From the NCBI GenBank assembly GCA_021767245.1, contig JAASTO010000171.1, positions 1 to 5,686 on the forward strand: a DNA stretch of 5,686 bases, read 5' to 3'. The DNA is from Balneolaceae bacterium. Its GTDB lineage: Bacteria > Bacteroidota > Rhodothermia > Balneolales > Balneolaceae. Below, one piece after another: positions 1 through 5,623 of this stretch. Position 1 is the first letter of the stretch. Each line of letters starts with the position of its first letter. Position numbers and translations under genes: made by a program. The notes under the pieces are model-generated. The model was not told the DNA's origin and did no database searches. It worked only from the letters and a program-made list of their open reading frames with translations.

Positions 1-86
1 AAACACTCATCACACCCGATCTCTCCATCGTGAGTATGAGGTATTTTACTGATCAGTTTTTTAAGTACGTCTTTATTCAATTTCAT
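1..86 (-). CDS. Small CxxC protein, probable zinc-binding anti-sigma factor (N-terminal fragment, cut by window edge)
   Basis: Reading leftwards from an ATG at 86-84, 28 codons are open before the window ends, so the gene is partial at its 3' side. The visible protein begins with a short basic amphipathic stretch (MKLNKDVLKKLISKIP) followed by HTHDGEIGCDEC, with Cys25 and Cys28 in a CxxC pair. Small zinc-binding anti-sigma proteins encoded directly after ECF sigma genes often start this way and carry a second HxxxCxxC group further on, which would lie outside this window. Supporting the call are its place 46 bp downstream of the sigma gene on the same strand and a good ribosome binding site (AGGA, 6-base spacer). 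If correct, it would bind and hold the sigma factor inactive. It could instead be another small metal-binding protein; the fragment alone does not prove anti-sigma function. Confidence 0.6.
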   Translation of the reverse strand, partial: MKLNKDVLKKLISKIPHTHDGEIGCDEC

Positions 87-96
87 CTCTTTTCCT
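87..96 (-). promoter_or_regulatory. Ribosome binding site of the CxxC protein
   Basis: On the minus strand the sequence AGGAAAAGAG runs straight into the ATG at 86, with AGGA at 96-93 and a six-base spacer. It is the clearest Shine-Dalgarno-like site in the window. It fixes the start of the cut gene, which is otherwise too short to judge. Confidence 0.6.
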
Positions 97-132
97 ATGA
101 TCTTTGTTTAGATGCGTTCACACCTGAACATC

Positions 133-783
133 TTACATACTATTTAAAATTTCCTCCGGATCGATACCCTCGATCTCTAACCGATTCTTCAACTTCATGC
201 GTGCATCATGCACCAGTTTATAGATTGCATTTCGGTTACTGTCCATCATTTCAGCCACAACCGTCATGGGGATCTGATCGATCATAAGGTGTTGAATGAC
301 TTTTTGTTGCTTGTCAGTCAGCTCCTCCTCCATCATCTTCATGATCTTTTGAACCATCATCGACTCATGGGTAACCTGATCAGGACCGGCTTGTTCGTGT
401 TCGATCTCCACAGCATCTTTTTCATCCGGATCATACCGGCTGTACTGTTCAAGTGAAATATCCTTATATCGTTTTTTTCGAAGTTCTGAGTACCCCTCCC
501 TTACCGCGATCTTCATCGCCCAGGTTGTAAATTTACTATCACCCCTGAATGTATCGTACTTATCCAGAATCTTCATGACGGCATCCTGAGCAATATCTTC
601 CACAAACTCATCCAATTCTCTGTCTACATATTTATACATAGAAGCTTTAAGCCCCTTAATCAAATGTACCCTCAGCTGATGCACCGCTTGTTCTTCAGGT
701 GGTGGTTTTAACGCGATGATCCATTCTTCATTGGTCTGATACCTTTTAGAATTTTCCCGACCTCTTTTGAACCAATTGAGCAT
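133..783 (-). CDS. RNA polymerase sigma factor, sigma-70 family, ECF type
   Basis: This 216-residue protein directs RNA polymerase to a subset of promoters. Sigma region 2 lies at about residues 35-108: the segment VEDIAQDAVMKILDKYDTF followed by RGDSKFTTWAMKIA (residues 80-93) is the typical core-binding and -10-recognition helix pair. A charged linker (about 109-152) precedes region 4 at about 153-205, where LTDKQQKVIQHL and the helix-turn-helix IPMTVVAEMMDSNRNAIYKLVHDARMKLK (171-199) would read the -35 element. There is no region 1.1 or region 3, as expected for the ECF class. The length is slightly above the usual 160-200 because of an N-terminal extension and an acidic C-terminal tail (IDPEEIL). 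The ATG at 783 has no Shine-Dalgarno sequence. The next gene on the strand, 46 bp on, looks like an anti-sigma factor, so the pair is probably co-transcribed. The gene is read divergently from the redox cluster. Whether it controls that cluster is not shown by the sequence. Confidence 0.93.
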   Translation of the reverse strand: MLNWFKRGRENSKRYQTNEEWIIALKPPPEEQAVHQLRVHLIKGLKASMYKYVDRELDEFVEDIAQDAVMKILDKYDTFRGDSKFTTWAMKIAVREGYSELRKKRYKDISLEQYSRYDPDEKDAVEIEHEQAGPDQVTHESMMVQKIMKMMEEELTDKQQKVIQHLMIDQIPMTVVAEMMDSNRNAIYKLVHDARMKLKNRLEIEGIDPEEILNSM

Positions 784-940
784 TCGTCGTTATTGTTTTC
801 TGTTGTTTGAGTTTGTTCACTTTCCGATCGCTGTTTCAACTGTCGATCATAATATATTGGAAATCACATTATTCAAAATTGAATTAAAAATTAGATTGAA
901 AAAATATTGTAAGACTTTGATCGATTACTGCATCAATATC
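784..940. promoter_or_regulatory. Divergent intergenic region between the sigma gene and the redox cluster
   Basis: These 157 bases separate two outward-reading transcription units, so they must hold the promoters for both unless one is further upstream. The segment from about 850 to 910 is strongly AT-rich, as promoters usually are. In the rightward direction I could not find a convincing -35/-10 pair with 16-18 spacing or a clear Bacteroidota TTTG/TAnnTTTG pair. No coding gene is credible here: the reading frame that is open through this stretch lacks any coding signature upstream of the signal peptide starting at 941. Confidence 0.6.
849..876 (-). promoter_or_regulatory. Candidate sigma-70-like promoter for the sigma factor gene
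   Basis: On the minus strand a TTGAAT hexamer (876-871) is followed after 16 bases by TATTAT (854-849), which resembles a housekeeping -35/-10 pair. It would start transcription near 842, giving a leader of about 60 bases before the sigma start at 783. In an AT-rich stretch such a match can arise by chance, and promoter consensus in this bacterial group can differ from that of Escherichia coli. Confidence 0.3.
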
Positions 941-2107
941 ATGAACACCAAATTAAATACTAAATCACGAATTGTGTCAATCAGATACTCTATCATATTG
1001 TTAACATTTTTGATCACTGCCTGTGATCAGGTAAACAGTACATCAGGGTCTGATAGTGAAGATGTCAATAGCGATAGTCAAACTTCTGAATGGTTAATTC
1101 CGCCAAATGAAGTAGTAGATGGTGGCCCTGGCAAAGATGGAATTCCTTCCATAGATAACCCAAAATTTGCACCAGTTAGTGAGATCGAATTCATTCAAGA
1201 TGACAGGTTAATAATTGGTTTGAAAGTTGGAGAAACGATCAAAGCCTACCCACACCAAATATTGGATTGGCACGAGATCGTAAACGATCAGATCGAAGAT
1301 GAATATATAGCCATGACCTACTGTCCTTTAACAGGAACAGGTATTACTTGGAACAGACAGTTAGAGGATGGCATCGTTGAATTTGGAGTTTCAGGCCTTT
1401 TATTTAGAAATAACTTAATTGCGTATGATCGAAAAACTGATAGTTACTGGTCGCAAATGCAGCTAAGAGCTGTTAAAGGTCCACTCAAAGGAAATCATCT
1501 TCATCAATCTGTGCGCATGGTTGAAACTACCTGGAAGCAATGGAAATCTATGTATCCTGACTCAGAAGTCTTGACAAAACAGACTGGTTTTGCTCGGTTC
1601 TATGCTGGTTTTGCATATGGTGAAAGTTATCTCAATGACGAAAATTATCTCCTTTTTCCTGTTAAAAATGAAAATGAAAGACTACCAGGAAAAACAAAGG
1701 TTCATGCCATACTACATAAGCGTGTCACTGATCAACAACAGGAGGTCAGGGTTTTTACTAAAAGTGAGATGGGTGAAGGAATCGATGTTATAAATGAGGA
1801 ATACAAGGGGCTAAATATTGTAGCCGCGGGAAGTGAGGAGTATGACTTTGTTGTTAGCTTTCACCGAGAACTGGATGATGGCACTGTACTGAACTTTAAA
1901 CCGATTCAGGGACAACTCCCAGTCGTAATGACTGATGAGGAGGGTAATAAATGGAATATTTTCGGTGAGGCTGTAAGTGGGCCACGAGTTGGACAAAATC
2001 TGCAGCCCACAAATTCCTATAATGGGTATTGGTTTGCCGTTGCTGACATGTTCCCAAATGCTTGTGTTTACCCAAGTACCGGTTGTAAAGGCTATATCAA
2101 CAAATGA
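941..2107 (+). CDS. DUF3179 domain-containing lipoprotein (CPLT variant)
   Basis: This 388-residue protein belongs to the DUF3179 family, whose biochemical role is unknown to me. The ATG at 941 is preferred over an upstream in-frame ATG at 767 because it opens directly into a lipoprotein signal: basic N-terminus, hydrophobic core SIILLTFLI (17-25), then lipobox ITAC with Cys28 as the lipidated residue. A Ser/Asp-rich linker (about 29-48) follows. The DUF3179 body starts near residue 60 with GGPGKDGIP and contains AYPHQILDWHEIVND (102-116), YCPLTGTG (127-134), FGVSG (148-152), SYWSQM (168-173) and the C-terminal GKWxxxG-like segment NKWNIFGEAVSGP (336-348). In the usual CPLC motif the second Cys is Thr131 here. 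Two extra cysteines, Cys375 and Cys382, sit at the very C-terminus. It is the first gene of a five-gene cluster and overlaps the next, its paralog, by 4 bp. It is expected in the outer envelope, although an Asp at position +2 after the lipid Cys could matter for sorting. Confidence 0.9.
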   Translation: MNTKLNTKSRIVSIRYSIILLTFLITACDQVNSTSGSDSEDVNSDSQTSEWLIPPNEVVDGGPGKDGIPSIDNPKFAPVSEIEFIQDDRLIIGLKVGETIKAYPHQILDWHEIVNDQIEDEYIAMTYCPLTGTGITWNRQLEDGIVEFGVSGLLFRNNLIAYDRKTDSYWSQMQLRAVKGPLKGNHLHQSVRMVETTWKQWKSMYPDSEVLTKQTGFARFYAGFAYGESYLNDENYLLFPVKNENERLPGKTKVHAILHKRVTDQQQEVRVFTKSEMGEGIDVINEEYKGLNIVAAGSEEYDFVVSFHRELDDGTVLNFKPIQGQLPVVMTDEEGNKWNIFGEAVSGPRVGQNLQPTNSYNGYWFAVADMFPNACVYPSTGCKGYINK

Positions 2108-3243
2108 TCTATTTTAACTTCTCATATCACAAGCATTTGATACTGCAGGTTTTGTGTTTTTCAGTGGCCATATTCTTTTCTGGAATTACAATGGCTTCAA
2201 ATGCACAAAGTTTGGAAAATTGGAAAACAGATCTTACAAAGAAAAACATTGATCTGTCAGAATTACGATCAGGCGGTCCACCCAAAGACGGCATACCAGC
2301 CATTAATGATCCTAGTTTTGTTTCTATAGAGCAAGCCAGTCAATGGATCGAGCATTCAGAACCGGTCATAGTATTCGAGTTAGAAGGTATGGCCCGTGCA
2401 TACCCACTCCAGATTTTGATCTGGCATGAAATTGTTAATGACCGGTTTGGCGACACTCCTGTATTAATTACATTCTGTCCTTTGTGTTACTCAGCCATCG
2501 TTTTTGATCGCCGTATAAAAGGAAAAACACATGAGTTTGGAGTTTCCGGCTTTTTGCGTCATTCAGACATGATCATGTTCGACCGCAATACTGAATCCCT
2601 CTGGCAGCAATTTACAGGAGAAGCAATAGTTGGAGAATACACCGGAATCAGTCTCGAGATCCTCCCAAGCCAAATTATATCCTTCAAACAATTTTTGGAA
2701 GCTCATCCAAATGGAAAAGTACTTTCTAGAGAGACCGGTCACCTAAGAGCCTATGGAGAGAACCCTTACGTTGGGTATGATGATATCAACAATACACCCC
2801 TTTACATGAAAAAGTCAGTAGATGGACGCCTCAAACCCATGCAAAAAATTATCGGTATACAGTTGAATGGTGCTCAAAAAGCATATCCTTATTCTATTAC
2901 TAAAGATGAGATCGTGATCAATGATGTAGTAGAAGAAACCCCTATTGTGATCTTACACATGGAAGGAGCTCGTTCTGCAATGGATGCAGTTTTGATCTCA
3001 CGATCCCGAAAGGCCGGTTCAACTGGTGCATATAGTCGGAATATTGATGACCAAGTTTTAACCTTTTCATACACAGATAGTACGATTACAGATAACCAAA
3101 CCGGGTCGAAGTGGAATATTACCGGAAAAGCGATCAGTGGCCCCATGGAAGGAAGGCTACTAAAACCATTGATCTCCGGAGATTATTTTGCCTTTGCCTG
3201 GTTGGTTTTTTGGCCTGACACAGAAATTTATAAACAAAAGTAA
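2104..3243 (+). CDS. DUF3179 domain-containing exported protein (CPLC form)
   Basis: This 379-residue protein is a second DUF3179 member and a diverged tandem paralog of the preceding gene. An N-terminal hydrophobic segment (about 12-30) ending in ASNA|QS (31-36) looks like a Sec signal peptide with signal peptidase I cleavage after Ala34. There is no lipobox, so it is likely a soluble periplasmic protein. Family landmarks in order are GGPPKDGIPAINDPSF (57-72), AYPLQILIWHEIVND (99-113), FCPLCYSAIVFDR (124-136) with Cys125 and Cys128, FGVSG (145-149), SLWQQFTGEAIVG (165-177), GSKWNITGKAISGP (334-347) and the closing FAFAWLVFWPDTEIY (362-376). The CPLC pair could be a metal site or a redox disulfide; neither is established. 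The start ATG overlaps the upstream stop (ATGA at 2104-2107), which points to translational coupling. The later ATG at 2191 (Met30) would remove the signal peptide and is less likely. Confidence 0.92.
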   Translation: MIYFNFSYHKHLILQVLCFSVAIFFSGITMASNAQSLENWKTDLTKKNIDLSELRSGGPPKDGIPAINDPSFVSIEQASQWIEHSEPVIVFELEGMARAYPLQILIWHEIVNDRFGDTPVLITFCPLCYSAIVFDRRIKGKTHEFGVSGFLRHSDMIMFDRNTESLWQQFTGEAIVGEYTGISLEILPSQIISFKQFLEAHPNGKVLSRETGHLRAYGENPYVGYDDINNTPLYMKKSVDGRLKPMQKIIGIQLNGAQKAYPYSITKDEIVINDVVEETPIVILHMEGARSAMDAVLISRSRKAGSTGAYSRNIDDQVLTFSYTDSTITDNQTGSKWNITGKAISGPMEGRLLKPLISGDYFAFAWLVFWPDTEIYKQK

Positions 3244-3250
3244 TAAGACA

Positions 3251-4621
3251 ATGGAAACCTATGATGCAATTGTAATCGGAACAGGGCAGGCAGGACCTTC
3301 CCTGGCAGCACGATGCGCTTCAGAAGGCCTAAAAACGGCTGTAATTGAAAAACATAAATTTGGAGGGACTTGTGTCAACACTGGTTGTACCCCAACCAAA
3401 GCCATGGTAGCAAGTGCAAGGGCTGCTTATGTAGCTCGCCGAGGGAATGAGTTTGGTGTAGAGATCAATGGTGATATTCAAGTTAACCTTAAAAAGGTAA
3501 AAGCCAGAAAAGACAAACTTATTCATAATTCTACAAAAGGTGTAGAGAGCTGGTTAAGAGAGACCAAAAACCTTACTGTAATCGAAGGACATGCCAGGTT
3601 TACTGACAATCATACGATTCAGGTTGGCAATAGATTATTGACAGCGAATAAGATCATCATCAATACCGGTGCACGAGCTTTTGTTCCTCCAGCGTTTCGT
3701 GAAGTAGATTATATGACAAACGCCGAGATCTTGGAATTAGAAGAAGTCCCCGAACACCTGATCATTATTGGAGGTAGTTATATTGGTCTGGAGTTTGGCC
3801 AAATGTTTCGCAGATTTGGCAGTAATGTCACCATTATTGAGCAGGGTGAAGAAATTATCGGACGTGAAGATCCTTCAACTTCAAAAACAGTTCGAAATAT
3901 TTTAGAGCAAGAAGGGGTTATGTTTCGTCTAAATTCAAAATGTATTAGTGCAACTCAATCAGGTAAAGAAATTACAGTGAATGTTGATTGTACCCGCGGA
4001 CCTTCACAAATAACAGGTTCTCATTTACTAGTGGCTACCGGGCGTCGTCCGAATTCTGATGATCTGGGACTGGAGTTTACCGATATACAAACTGATGAAC
4101 GTGGATATATCAAAACTAACGACGTCCTTCAGACTTCCCTAAATGGAGTTTGGGCTTTGGGTGATGTAAACGGCAAAGGAGCCTTTACACACACCGCTTA
4201 TAATGATTTTGAGATCGTAGCCGCTAACCTATTTGATAACGATCACAGAAAAGTCTCTGACCGAATTTTGAATTACGCACTCTATACCGATCCACCTTTA
4301 AGTCATATTGGTATGTATGAGCATGAAGCCCGGAAATCTGACAAAAACGTACTTATAGGCTACCGGGAAATGTCACGTATTGCACGAGCCAAAGAACGGA
4401 GCGAAACCAAAGGTTTTATCAAGATCCTCGTAGATACTGACACAGAAAGAATACTTGGTGCCACTATTGTTGGGATTGATGGGGATGAAATCATTCACTC
4501 CCTGTTGGATGTGATGTATGCAGATAAGCCGTATACGGTTATCAGTCGGGCGGTTCACATTCATCCTACCATCTCTGAACTGATTCCTACGATTTTGCAA
4601 AATTTGAAACCACTTGAATAA
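3251..4621 (+). CDS. FAD-dependent pyridine nucleotide-disulfide oxidoreductase (mercuric reductase-like / dihydrolipoamide dehydrogenase class)
   Basis: The 456-residue enzyme is a cytoplasmic flavoprotein that would pass electrons from NAD(P)H through FAD to a redox disulfide. The N-terminal FAD Rossmann fold is seen in DAIVIGTGQAGPSLA (5-19) with Glu33 at the end of the second strand. GGTCVNTGCTPTK (38-50) carries the active-site Cys41/Cys46. The NAD(P) fold is IIIGGSYIGLEF (171-182), and the acidic Glu197 after its second strand suggests NADH rather than NADPH. The second FAD contact is VWALGDVNG (300-308). The C-terminal interface domain ends in HIHPTISE (436-443), giving the expected catalytic His438-Glu443 pair. 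Homologs are often labelled mercuric reductase, but this one has no N-terminal metal-binding HMA domain and no C-terminal cysteine pair, so Hg(II) reduction is doubtful. It is also not obviously the dehydrogenase of a 2-oxoacid complex, since no E1/E2 genes are nearby. The ATG at 3251, 7 bp after the previous stop, is preferred over one at 3188 inside the upstream gene because the fold begins at once after it. Confidence 0.92.
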   Translation: METYDAIVIGTGQAGPSLAARCASEGLKTAVIEKHKFGGTCVNTGCTPTKAMVASARAAYVARRGNEFGVEINGDIQVNLKKVKARKDKLIHNSTKGVESWLRETKNLTVIEGHARFTDNHTIQVGNRLLTANKIIINTGARAFVPPAFREVDYMTNAEILELEEVPEHLIIIGGSYIGLEFGQMFRRFGSNVTIIEQGEEIIGREDPSTSKTVRNILEQEGVMFRLNSKCISATQSGKEITVNVDCTRGPSQITGSHLLVATGRRPNSDDLGLEFTDIQTDERGYIKTNDVLQTSLNGVWALGDVNGKGAFTHTAYNDFEIVAANLFDNDHRKVSDRILNYALYTDPPLSHIGMYEHEARKSDKNVLIGYREMSRIARAKERSETKGFIKILVDTDTERILGATIVGIDGDEIIHSLLDVMYADKPYTVISRAVHIHPTISELIPTILQNLKPLE

Positions 4622-4630
4622 ATAAACATT

Positions 4631-5023
4631 ATGGATACATGGTATTTACCAATTACCATCCTTCCAGGCATTGGCCTCCTGATTCTCAGCACCACTAATT
4701 TGATTGTTTCACTAAACGAAGAGTTAGAACGGTTACTTAAGGAAGCTAATGAATTTCAAGTACTTATCGATCGAAAATTGTCGCAAATGCGGTTACTGAC
4801 TTATGGGATGGCCGGTTTGTATATCAGCACTGCTTTGATGGTACTAAGTGGATTGACCTCTTTCTTCAAACAATTCCAACCAAGAATTATTAACGGAGTC
4901 GGTTCTTTAATACTTATTTCTGGTGTTGTCTTTATTTTCATATCACTTATAATTCTTATTATTTACTCAACCAGAGCAGTCACCATACGCCGAGCTCACT
5001 TTGATGAGTGCCTTATTAAATAG
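4631..5023 (+). CDS. Small integral membrane protein, DUF2721-like
   Basis: A 130-residue protein with three predicted membrane helices, at about 5-27, 54-77 and 88-113. A charged amphipathic segment (LNEELERLLKEANEFQVLIDRKLSQMR, 28-54), probably cytoplasmic and helical, joins the first two. The opening PGIGLLILSTTNLIVSLNEELERL resembles the pattern of DUF2721 proteins, in which a helix ending near TN is followed by an arginine/glutamate-rich loop and a pair of helices. The match is from memory and moderate. Function is unknown. The start lies 9 bp after the flavoenzyme stop, so it is very likely co-transcribed and could tether or serve the neighbouring soluble redox proteins at the membrane. 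No Shine-Dalgarno sequence is present. The C-terminal tail RRAHFDECLIK has one cysteine. Confidence 0.75.
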   Translation: MDTWYLPITILPGIGLLILSTTNLIVSLNEELERLLKEANEFQVLIDRKLSQMRLLTYGMAGLYISTALMVLSGLTSFFKQFQPRIINGVGSLILISGVVFIFISLIILIIYSTRAVTIRRAHFDECLIK

Positions 5024-5062
5024 TTCAGATTTTTAAATAATTAATTCAACTTAAGCCTAATC

Positions 5063-5623
5063 ATGCCATTTATTGATGTTATTGAACCAGAGAACGCTAC
5101 AGGATCCCTGAAAAACATTTACAAAGACCTTGAAAAAAGCCGTGGTAAATTGGCTTTGGTGCATAAGATCCAAAGCCTGAACCCTGAATCCATAACTGCC
5201 CACATGGATTTGTATATGCAGGTGATGTTTGGAAAATCTCCCCTGAAACGAGCACAGCGAGAAATGATAGCCGTAGTCGTTTCAGCAACCAACAACTGTG
5301 AATATTGTCAACTTCATCATGCTGAAGCTTTGAACCACTATTGGAAAGATGAGGAGAAAGTAAATCAGCTCCGTGAGGATTATGCAAAGGTTGACTTATC
5401 CAACACTGATTTTCATCTCTGCCAATTAGCCAAGAATCTTACCAAGACTCCCTCAAACCTAAATGAGGAAAATGATATTCAGCCATTAAAAGATTTGGGA
5501 CTATCTGACAGAGCTATCTTGGATGCCACTTTGGTTATTAGCTATTTCAATTTTGTGAACCGTATGGTTCTTGGACTTGGTGTGGAAACCAATGAAAAGG
5601 AAATGAAAGGGTACAAATACTAA
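5063..5623 (+). CDS. AhpD-like peroxidase-related protein (carboxymuconolactone decarboxylase family)
   Basis: The 186-residue protein fits the 'uncharacterised peroxidase-related enzyme' branch of the CMD/AhpD superfamily in length and layout. The signature is NNCEYCQLHHAEAL (77-90), giving Cys79, Cys82 and His86 in the CxxCxxxH spacing of AhpD. It is preceded by the helix SPLKRAQREMIAVVVSATN (59-77), including the usual glutamate (Glu67). The C-terminal YFNFVNRMVLGLGV (161-174) is also typical of this branch. AhpD proteins use the CxxC pair as a disulfide reductase feeding peroxiredoxins or as a weak peroxidase. Here the function is inferred, not shown. No peroxiredoxin gene is visible in the window. 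It is the last clear gene of the cluster, 39 bp after the membrane protein, starting at an ATG without Shine-Dalgarno sequence. There is no signal peptide, so it is cytoplasmic. Confidence 0.9.
   Translation: MPFIDVIEPENATGSLKNIYKDLEKSRGKLALVHKIQSLNPESITAHMDLYMQVMFGKSPLKRAQREMIAVVVSATNNCEYCQLHHAEALNHYWKDEEKVNQLREDYAKVDLSNTDFHLCQLAKNLTKTPSNLNEENDIQPLKDLGLSDRAILDATLVISYFNFVNRMVLGLGVETNEKEMKGYKY

Larger units (their letters stand above)
941..5623 (+). other. Putative five-gene redox operon
   Basis: Five genes on the same strand are spaced by -4, 7, 9 and 39 bases with no hairpin-plus-T-run terminator between them, which is the usual look of a single transcription unit. They encode two exported DUF3179 proteins, a disulfide-type flavoenzyme, a small membrane protein and an AhpD-like protein. 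None of the five starts has a good Shine-Dalgarno sequence, so coupling or leaderless-type initiation may matter. No terminator is visible after 5623, and the operon may continue past the window. Confidence 0.75.

Noticed and set aside
30..456. Rightward open frames at 30-287 and 208-456
   Set aside because: They are antisense to the sigma and CxxC genes, His/Phe/Ser-rich, and show no family likeness; they are shadows of the real coding strand.
917..936. Short inverted repeat TTGAT-10-ATCAA just upstream of the lipoprotein start
   Set aside because: It has only five base pairs, a ten-base loop and no extension, so it is not convincing as an operator or hairpin in AT-rich DNA.
767..940. N-terminal extension of the first DUF3179 gene from an ATG at 767
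   Set aside because: It would overlap the start of the divergent sigma gene, cross the AT-rich promoter region, and bury the lipoprotein signal 58 residues inside the protein. The ATG at 941 gives a proper signal peptide with lipobox.
3188..3250. Earlier start of the flavoenzyme at 3188
   Set aside because: It lies inside the preceding gene and adds 21 residues with no family counterpart; the FAD fold begins directly after the ATG at 3251.
1811..3526. Leftward open frames inside the DUF3179 and flavoenzyme genes (1811-1996, 2889-3146, 3329-3526)
   Set aside because: They lie fully inside well-supported genes on the opposite strand and have no recognisable domain.
4373..5387. Leftward open frames at 4373-4600 and 5097-5387
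   Set aside because: Both are antisense to the conserved parts of the flavoenzyme and the CMD protein and lack coding character.
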